A DNA stretch of 10,884 nt, taken from Methanomicrobiales archaeon. GTDB lineage: Archaea; Halobacteriota; Methanomicrobia; Methanomicrobiales; Methanoculleaceae. The DNA is taken from positions 1-10,884 of the forward strand of contig JAAZOW010000288.1 in assembly GCA_012797575.1 (NCBI GenBank), written 5' to 3'. Every line of letters starts with the position of its first letter. Within the stretch, counting starts at the first letter, position 1. Below the pieces are notes generated by a model, which was given only the letters and a program-made list of their open reading frames with translations, did no database searches and was not told the DNA's origin. The position numbers and the translations under genes are program-made. This document shows positions 7,042 to 10,884 of the stretch, in pieces.

Positions 7042-7251
7042 ATGGCAAACGACGGAACGCCCGCAGAGGTCATCGAGGTCATCGGTCTCACCGGGATGCA
7101 TGGCGAAGCCCAGCAGGTGAAGTGCCGGGTCCTCGATGGCCCGAACAAGGGGCGGATCATCACCCGCAACACCGTGGGGCCCATCAGGGAGGGGGATATC
7201 CTCTCGCTGCTCGAGACTGAGCGTGAAGCCAAGAAACTCTCGAGGCGGTGA
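7042..7251 (+). CDS. rps28e: Small-subunit ribosomal protein S28e
   Basis: A 69-residue eS28 protein of the 30S subunit, an OB-fold protein found in archaea and eukaryotes and located near the mRNA exit region. AEVIEVIGLTGMHGEAQQVK (8-27) and the RNTVGPIREGDIL segment (42-54) are the family hallmarks, followed by LLETEREAKKLSRR at the C-terminus. The ATG has GGAGGT (7031-7036) five bases upstream, just after the rpl7ae stop 11 bases away. Length is normal and nothing is missing. Confidence 0.97.
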   Translation: MANDGTPAEVIEVIGLTGMHGEAQQVKCRVLDGPNKGRIITRNTVGPIREGDILSLLETEREAKKLSRR

Positions 7252-7253
7252 CC

Positions 7254-7445
7254 ATGGTCGAGCAGTATATCTGCAGTTTCTGTGGAGGCCCTCTCGAGCC
7301 TGGCACCGGTAAGATGTTCGTCAGGCGGGATGGGACCATCTACTACTTCTGCAGCAGCAAGTGTCAGAAGAACTACCGGCTCGGCCGGGTGCCGCGTCGT
7401 GTCCAGTGGACCACGGCCGGGCGGAGAGCCCGCGGCAAGGAATGA
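7254..7445 (+). CDS. rpl24e: Large-subunit ribosomal protein L24e
   Basis: A 63-residue eL24 zinc-ribbon protein of the 50S subunit. The four zinc ligands are present as CSFC (C7, C10) and FCSSKC (C33, C37); the basic tail VPRRVQWTTAGRRARGK contacts rRNA. A GTG at 7248 overlaps the S28e stop and would add two residues, but ATG 7254 is preferred. GAGG at 7242-7245 is eight bases before it, and the product then begins MVEQ, as expected for the family. Two bases separate it from rps28e and six from ndk, so it is co-transcribed and probably translationally coupled. Confidence 0.95.
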   Translation: MVEQYICSFCGGPLEPGTGKMFVRRDGTIYYFCSSKCQKNYRLGRVPRRVQWTTAGRRARGKE

Positions 7446-7451
7446 TCGGGC

Positions 7452-7901
7452 ATGGACCGCACGTTTGTGATGGTCAAGCCCGACGGCGTCCAGCGCGGGC
7501 TTGTCGGGGAGGTCGTCTCCCGGTTTGAGGATAAAGGGCTGAAGCTTGCGGCAGCCAGGCTCGAGCTTCTCCCTGAGGAGCGGGTTATCGAGCAGTACCG
7601 GGAACACCTGGAAAAACCCTTCTTTCCGGGGCTGAAAGCATACATCATGAGCGGCCCCTGTTTCCTGATGGTCTGGGAGGGGAAGGATGTGGTCGCGATC
7701 GTCCGCAGGATGATCGGGGCTACGAACCCCGCAGAGGCCGCCCCGGGCTCGGTCCGTGGTGACTTCGGCCTTGATATCGGGAGGAACGTAATCCATGCGT
7801 CAGACTCCCCCGCGAGCGCCGCACGTGAGATCGCCATCCACTTTGAACCAATCGAGCTGATCGACTACTCGAAGATCGACGAGCCCGTCCTCTATGAGTG
7901 A
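7452..7901 (+). CDS. ndk: Nucleoside diphosphate kinase
   Basis: NDK (149 aa, standard length) transfers the gamma phosphate from ATP to nucleoside diphosphates through a phosphohistidine. RTFVMVKPDGVQRG (3-16) contains K9 of the active site. GATNPAEAAPGSVRGDFG (89-106) is the nucleotide-binding loop, and NVIHASDS (112-119) carries the catalytic H115. It follows rpl24e by six bases without a strong ribosome-binding site (AAGGA at 7437-7441 is ten bases away), which fits translation coupled to L24e. Placement after L7Ae-S28e-L24e is conserved in many euryarchaea, where infB often follows. Here the operon ends with ndk. Confidence 0.97.
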   Translation: MDRTFVMVKPDGVQRGLVGEVVSRFEDKGLKLAAARLELLPEERVIEQYREHLEKPFFPGLKAYIMSGPCFLMVWEGKDVVAIVRRMIGATNPAEAAPGSVRGDFGLDIGRNVIHASDSPASAAREIAIHFEPIELIDYSKIDEPVLYE

Positions 7902-7916
7902 GTGACGGGGCTCGAC

Positions 7917-7953
7917 CATTTTTCAAAAAGGGATGGGGCTCAGGGGAGCCCTG
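7917..7953. terminator. Probable bidirectional terminator after ndk
   Basis: A T5 tract (7919-7923) on the plus strand and an A5 tract (7925-7929, T5 on the minus strand) flank a C, forming TTTTTCAAAAA. Next to them is a perfect 6-bp hairpin, GGGCTC (7936-7941) and GAGCCC (7946-7951), extendable by wobble pairs to 7934-7953. Read on the minus strand this is hairpin-then-T-tract, the classic intrinsic layout, for the gene ending at 8026. On the plus strand the T-tract alone, as is common in archaea, would end the ndk transcript 15-20 bases after its stop. Confidence 0.55.
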
Positions 7954-8025
7954 GAGAGGAGGTATGAAAATACCCGTTGAGTTCTACCGCCAGTCCAGGT
8001 GGGCGGAAGACCGCAAGTAGCTCTA

Positions 8026-8271
8026 TCAGTCCTCCTCTTCGTCCCCCGCCTGTTCCTTTGCAATCCGCTCTTCGCCTTTCTTTGATATCTCGCGCTCCTC
8101 GCGCGGCCTTGCGAACTCAGGGGCTTCCGGTGGGAACTCGCGCTTTGGGGTCCATTCACCGTCGTGGCTAGGCGGAACCGGGCTGTAGACGATATCATCC
8201 GCCCTCTCCTCGAGCGGGATCTCTTCCGGGGGCCGCTTGTCGTCTTTTCGCTTCTCCTGACTCCGTACCAT
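8026..8271 (-). CDS. Small charged, proline-rich, probably disordered protein
   Basis: An 81-residue protein without a recognised family. Of its residues 41 are D, E, K or R (18 Glu), 11 are Pro, and there is no Cys; it ends GDEEED. Such a composition implies intrinsic disorder, with no signal peptide or membrane segment, so it is likely cytosolic. One region around residues 25-48, DDIVYSPVPPSHDGEW then TPKREFPP, is the least simple and could be a conserved binding motif. The frame extends upstream to 8307, but ATG 8271 has GGAGTG six bases before it and a good TATA box at the right distance. Hairpin and T-tract follow its stop, so it appears to be its own transcription unit. The matching expression signals argue for a real gene; the function is unknown. 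Confidence 0.65.
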   Translation of the reverse strand: MVRSQEKRKDDKRPPEEIPLEERADDIVYSPVPPSHDGEWTPKREFPPEAPEFARPREEREISKKGEERIAKEQAGDEEED

Positions 8272-8335
8272 CTCTCTCACTCCCGTGCAGCCCCGCGTCC
8301 ATACCATCGGGACTGCCCCGCAGGGCTCAGAGCCA

Positions 8336-8348
8336 GGAAATATAAGTG
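8336..8348 (-). promoter_or_regulatory. TATA box for the small charged protein gene
   Basis: Read on the minus strand this is ACTTATATTTCC, the only strongly AT-rich site in the 102-base gap between the two minus-strand genes. It predicts a transcription start near 8315 and a leader of about 45 bases to the ATG at 8271. Its presence suggests the small gene is transcribed separately from the flavoprotein gene upstream. Confidence 0.5.
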
Positions 8349-8373
8349 TCTGCCGGTGATGGAGGGCGGCCCC

Positions 8374-9045
8374 CTACTCCGATATCCAGCCCGATGCCAC
8401 CCAGTGATCGTACTCGTGCTGCCAGCGATCCTTGTTCGCCAGGACCAGAGCCCGCATCCGCTCGAACATCTCGGCGTGGCGCTTCTCCTGGTCAGGATAG
8501 GTCTCTTTATTCTTGATGGCCCGCACAAGGTCCTTCCCGAGCTCGTAAGCCTCTCCTTCCGCCGGCACGATGGCCTCAGGATCCCCTCCGAAGACAACGC
8601 CGATGCCGCCCACGGTATTCGCGCCCAGGGTCTGGAGGACACCGTTGAGGTAGGCCACGACCTCGTCGGCCCCCGATCCCCCCGCCGTGGAGACGGCGCA
8701 CCCGTACTTCCCGACGAAGGCCTGGCAGTGGATGGCATCCGCCATCCGGTCGAGCATGGTCTTTATCTGAGCGGAGACGGAATCGATGTAGTTGGGTGAA
8801 CCGAGTACGATCCCGTCGCTTGCAAGCATCTTCTCATACAGCCCGGGGAAATCGTCAAATTTGACGCATTCCCCCCGCTCGTAGCAGACCGTGCAGCCCT
8901 TGCAGTACTCGATATCAAGCCTGCAGATATCCACGAACTCCACATCGGCGCCGGCACTCCGGGCTCCATCGAGGACAGCATTGACGAGACGGAGCGTCTG
9001 ACTCCTCGAGCCACGGGGACTTCCATTGATTCCAAGTATCTTCAT
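8374..9045 (-). CDS. Iron-sulfur flavoprotein (Isf), NADPH-dependent FMN reductase family
   Basis: A 223-residue flavodoxin-like protein of the archaeal Isf family. GSPRGSRSQT (8-17) is the FMN phosphate loop, and SPNYIDSVSAQIKTMLDRM (83-101) with STAGGSG (119-125) form the rest of the flavin site. Between them is a compact cysteine motif C48-x2-C51-x2-C54-x5-C60, the spacing that binds one 4Fe-4S cluster in characterised methanogen Isf. Members are soluble homodimers or tetramers that pass electrons between ferredoxin and acceptors such as oxygen or peroxide, and are often linked to oxidative-stress defence. The ATG has GAGGTGAT (9051-9058) seven bases upstream. msrB, a methionine-repair gene, lies nearby, which weakly supports a stress role. 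The electron partner cannot be identified from this window. Confidence 0.92.
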   Translation of the reverse strand: MKILGINGSPRGSRSQTLRLVNAVLDGARSAGADVEFVDICRLDIEYCKGCTVCYERGECVKFDDFPGLYEKMLASDGIVLGSPNYIDSVSAQIKTMLDRMADAIHCQAFVGKYGCAVSTAGGSGADEVVAYLNGVLQTLGANTVGGIGVVFGGDPEAIVPAEGEAYELGKDLVRAIKNKETYPDQEKRHAEMFERMRALVLANKDRWQHEYDHWVASGWISE

Positions 9046-9099
9046 TCAGCATCACCTCTGACGGTGTTTTGACTCCCCTGAGATGCCCGTCACCCCGAT

Positions 9100-9540
9100 C
9101 TACGGTATATCATAGGTGACCACGATCTCAGCACGGTACTCCCGATCGCAGTCGCCCGGGAGCGCGTCCGCGGTGAATATCGTCTTCTCGCCTGCCCCAA
9201 ACCGGGGGATCAGGATGGTCTCAGTCGACCGGATCATGTCGGTCTCGTCATCGATGAGCATGAGACGGATGACGGCGTTCCTCCCGGGCGCATCTCCGGT
9301 ATTGGTCACCGCCCCCGTCACCGTCCAGTAGCAGGACATGTCGCTGCGGAAATGCTTCGTTGCCGCAGTGACGGTGGCTGAGAACGATGGTTGCGGTCCG
9401 GCGTGCGTGTAGGTAGTCTGAGCGGGTGGTGTTACCTCCGGTGTCGGGGTCGGTGTCTCCGGTGTCTCGGCACAGCCTGCCACGACGATGAAGCCGATGA
9501 GACAGGCCAGGAGCAGACGACTCGTATGACTTTTCTTCAG
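9100..9540 (-). CDS. Lipoprotein with FxLYD-like domain, probable CTG start
   Basis: A predicted surface lipoprotein. From the chosen start it reads MKKSHTSR, a hydrophobic stretch, and the lipobox VVAGC with Cys23 as the lipidation site. A Pro/Thr-rich linker follows (about 25-43), then a beta-rich domain with GAVTNTGDAPGRNAVIRLML, typical of FxLYD-like extracellular domains. Two Cys in the domain (in MSCYW and GDCD) could form a disulfide. The frame is open to 9666, with an ATG at 9570, but that ATG has no ribosome-binding site and lies about 15 bases from a TATA box at 9581-9590, too close to be transcribed. The CTG at 9540 has GGAGGTG (9549-9555) eight bases upstream and gives a textbook signal peptide of 146 total residues. 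If CTG is not used, 9100-9570 is the alternative. Role unknown. Confidence 0.75.
   Translation of the reverse strand: MKKSHTSRLLLACLIGFIVVAGCAETPETPTPTPEVTPPAQTTYTHAGPQPSFSATVTAATKHFRSDMSCYWTVTGAVTNTGDAPGRNAVIRLMLIDDETDMIRSTETILIPRFGAGEKTIFTADALPGDCDREYRAEIVVTYDIP
9104..9111 (-). promoter_or_regulatory. Possible TATA box for the flavoprotein gene
   Basis: GATATACC on the minus strand lies inside the last codons of the lipoprotein gene. It would start transcription near 9082, leaving a leader of about 37 bases. This would let the flavoprotein be expressed on its own, although only 54 bases separate the two genes and read-through is possible. Confidence 0.35.
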
Positions 9541-9580
9541 GGAAGCGGCACCTCCTGCATGGTAATGCATTGACCGGAGG

Positions 9581-9590
9581 TCATATAACA
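9581..9590 (-). promoter_or_regulatory. TATA box for the lipoprotein gene
   Basis: TGTTATATGA on the minus strand. A start 22-27 bases downstream would fall near 9560, after the ATG at 9570 but before the GGAGGTG site at 9549-9555. This placement is the main reason for preferring the CTG start of the lipoprotein. Confidence 0.5.
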
Positions 9591-9618
9591 GATACGGCGC
9601 CCGGTGGGCGGGTTGCAT

Positions 9619-9671
9619 GAGCCTCTGCCGCATCACGGGCAGGGGCTCCTGCCTCAGGGAGGTCACCTGCC
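9619..9671. repeat. Overlapping inverted repeats between divergent genes
   Basis: Hairpin A pairs 9619-9629 with 9638-9648 (11 bp including one G-T wobble, loop of 8). Hairpin B pairs GGCAGG (9638-9643) with CCTGCC (9648-9653), loop GGCT. They share the GGCAGG arm and cannot form together. A second CCTGCC copy at 9666-9671 could also pair with that arm. The element lies between the predicted promoters of the lipoprotein gene and msrB, outside both predicted transcripts. Whether it acts as DNA operator, RNA or neither is unknown. Confidence 0.45.
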
Positions 9672-9684
9672 GAGCGGGGTAATG

Positions 9685-9692
9685 ACTATATG
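9685..9692 (+). promoter_or_regulatory. TATA box for msrB
   Basis: ACTATATG is an isolated AT-rich site in GC-rich sequence. It predicts a start near 9715 and a 20-base leader carrying the GGAGGG site at 9722-9727, seven bases before the ATG at 9735. This spacing supports the shorter msrB start over the in-frame ATG at 9690, which overlaps the TATA box itself. Confidence 0.5.
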
Positions 9693-9734
9693 CCCCCCGG
9701 GCTATGGGGTCAGCCGGGGCCGGAGGGTTGGCAG

Positions 9735-10208
9735 ATGGCTGGAGATACTGTAGGATCGCCTGAGGTGGTGGAGGTCTACAACGCTATAACCGGGAAGGTG
9801 GAAGGGGTTTCGAAGGTCGTCAAATCTGATGCGGAGTGGCAGCGGCTGCTGACACCGGAGCAGTTCCTCGTCACCCGGCTGAAGGGGACGGAGCCGCCCT
9901 TCACCGGGGAGTACCGGGACTCCACGGAAGACGGCCTGTACGTCTGTGTATGTTGCGGCAACCACCTCTTTTCGTCGGAGACGAAGTTCGGGTCGGGCAC
10001 CGGGTGGCCGAGCTTCACCGGGCCGGTATCGGAGCGGAATATCTGGACCGATGTCGATACCCGATTCTCCATGATCAGGACCGAGGTGCTCTGCCGACGG
10101 TGCGATGCCCATCTGGGCCACGTCTTTGACGATGGCCCGCCGCCGGGCTATAAGCGCTACTGCATGAACTCAGCGTCGCTCCGGTTTATGCCGCGCAGGA
10201 AGGCGTGA
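9735..10208 (+). CDS. msrB: Peptide-methionine (R)-S-oxide reductase MsrB
   Basis: A 157-residue MsrB that reduces the R-sulfoxide of oxidised methionine in proteins, in the cytoplasm. FTGEYRDSTEDGLYVC (56-71) leads into the zinc site C71-x2-C74, paired with C120-x2-C123 in CRRCDAHLGHVFDDGP. GSGTGWPSF (86-94) is the substrate-pocket motif and RYCMNSASLRF (141-151) holds the catalytic C143. In many MsrBs the third position of the GxxWPSF motif is a resolving Cys; here it is Thr, so the enzyme would need another thiol, perhaps C73 or an external reductant. ATG 9735 was chosen for its GGAGGG site and position relative to the TATA box. It is convergent with the next gene, 16 bases away. It may share a redox-repair theme with the nearby Isf flavoprotein. 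Confidence 0.95.
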   Translation: MAGDTVGSPEVVEVYNAITGKVEGVSKVVKSDAEWQRLLTPEQFLVTRLKGTEPPFTGEYRDSTEDGLYVCVCCGNHLFSSETKFGSGTGWPSFTGPVSERNIWTDVDTRFSMIRTEVLCRRCDAHLGHVFDDGPPPGYKRYCMNSASLRFMPRRKA

Positions 10209-10224
10209 CCCGCAGAACGTCCTC

Positions 10225-10884
10225 CTATCGCGCTGCCGCACCTTCGCCGAGGTGCCAGACCGGGCGGCTGCTACCGATGCTCACCTCAAGGTAGGCAAGA
10301 GCGGGATCGAAGTTCTCCGGGACCTCAAAGAAGAGGTACCCATCCATGGAGTCGTGCCGCTCAAGGGACCTCCCTGAGTATGACTCCCCCTGGTTGGTTG
10401 GTCCCGGAGGTGCCATGGGTCGGTAGGTCGCGCCGGCATGGTGGAGGGTGAAGGCACTCTCCCGTGGGGCCTGGAGGCGTGTGTTTGTTCCATCCCCCTT
10501 GTGGCCGAGGTGGGTCACTTTCACGGCGATCAGCAGGAAGGACTCACCTGGCTTTGCGGCGTAGGTCTGCGGGTGTATACCGGTTGTGTAGAACGAGGAG
10601 AACGTCCTTGTTCGGACGACGATCAGTGAACCCATGTTCGCCCTGTTGCCATCGTCATAGCAGAACCGCTCACCGATCTGCAGGGCGTTGGGGAATGCAG
10701 GGGCAGGCTCCACGGCATGCTCCGTTGGAGTCGGCCTGGTCTCCGGGGGTCTGCAACCTCGCATAGCACCGGAGAGGTGTTCAGCCCCGAGGGTCAGGCG
10801 ATCCATGGCTCCGTCCACCATACTCTGATTTATGGGGGTGTTTCCACCAAGCAGGGTGCCGACCGCGATGAACTCATCGAGGGC
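10225..10884 (-). CDS. DUF4352-like protein, N-terminus beyond window
   Basis: The frame is open all the way to the right edge (220 codons visible), so the start is probably outside; the first in-window ATG is at 10821. Residues upstream of it read as normal protein (ALDEFIAVGTLL). A Pro/Thr-rich linker (PPETRPTPTEHAVEPAP) then leads into a beta-sandwich-like domain. Its VRTRTFSSF, PGESFLLIAVKVTHLG and Asp/Phe-rich FFEVPENFDPALAYLEVS segments match the DUF4352 (telokin-like) pattern common in exported archaeal and bacterial proteins. A signal peptide or lipobox would be expected further upstream. The in-window cysteine in AMRGC has Arg at the -2 position and is not a good lipobox. Function of the family is unknown. 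No neighbour links it to a pathway. Confidence 0.72.
   Translation of the reverse strand, partial: ALDEFIAVGTLLGGNTPINQSMVDGAMDRLTLGAEHLSGAMRGCRPPETRPTPTEHAVEPAPAFPNALQIGERFCYDDGNRANMGSLIVVRTRTFSSFYTTGIHPQTYAAKPGESFLLIAVKVTHLGHKGDGTNTRLQAPRESAFTLHHAGATYRPMAPPGPTNQGESYSGRSLERHDSMDGYLFFEVPENFDPALAYLEVSIGSSRPVWHLGEGAAAR

Noticed and set aside
6963..7796. Minus-strand open frame (277 codons) across rpl7ae to ndk
   Set aside because: Antisense to four recognised housekeeping genes and without motifs of its own.
8164..8799. Plus-strand open frame (211 codons) opposite the small charged protein and the flavoprotein
   Set aside because: The minus-strand flavoprotein has clear FMN and 4Fe-4S motifs; the plus frame has none and no ribosome-binding site.
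9571..9666. Lipoprotein start at 9666 giving a longer N-terminus
   Set aside because: It would place 42 residues before the signal peptide, span the TATA box and both hairpins, and lacks a ribosome-binding site.
1..10884. tRNA genes, CRISPR array, insertion sequence or integrase attachment site
   Set aside because: No cloverleaf with a GGTTCRA-type arm, no spaced repeats of 25-40 bases, and no transposase or integrase motif was found on reading either strand.

Overview
The window looks like a chromosomal segment of a methanogenic euryarchaeon, probably Methanomicrobiales and close to Methanoculleus. Four things point there: an archaeal-type CetZ tubulin homologue, the archaeal ribosomal cluster L7Ae-S28e-L24e-ndk, a methanogen-style iron-sulfur flavoprotein, and TATA-box promoters with GGAGGTG-type Shine-Dalgarno sites in a GC-rich background. 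The genus is inferred from general resemblance; no search was run.

Positions 1-1472 (minus strand): cetZ, followed 11 bases later by a small exported protein cut by the left window edge. Positions 1473-1586 form a compact divergent promoter region with a 12-bp perfect palindrome. Positions 1587-6522 (plus strand) hold four overlapping, translationally coupled genes: an FAD-dependent oxidoreductase, a DPM1-type family 2 glycosyltransferase, an UPF0104/LPG-synthase-type polytopic membrane protein, and a large DUF2298 ('YYY') membrane protein. Together they look like a cell-surface glycan or lipid-linked sugar module of unknown product. The glycosyltransferase/UPF0104 pair resembles a split version of haloarchaeal AglD.

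Positions 6523-7901 (plus strand): rpl7ae, rps28e, rpl24e and ndk, transcribed from a promoter near 6562. The rpl7ae leader contains a hairpin flanked by box C-like and box D-like sequences directly before the Shine-Dalgarno site, so L7Ae may bind its own mRNA. A hairpin with T-tracts (7917-7953) closes the operon and may also terminate the opposing transcript.

Positions 8026-9540 (minus strand): a charged, proline-rich 81-residue protein, an Isf-type iron-sulfur flavoprotein, and a lipoprotein with a C-terminal FxLYD-like domain whose best-supported start is a CTG codon. Positions 9541-9734 are a divergent regulatory region with two mutually exclusive hairpins. It is followed by msrB (plus strand) and then, convergently, by a DUF4352-like protein whose reading frame runs off the right edge. 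Almost every base is in a gene or short regulatory gap; no tRNA, rRNA, CRISPR array, transposon or integrase was seen.
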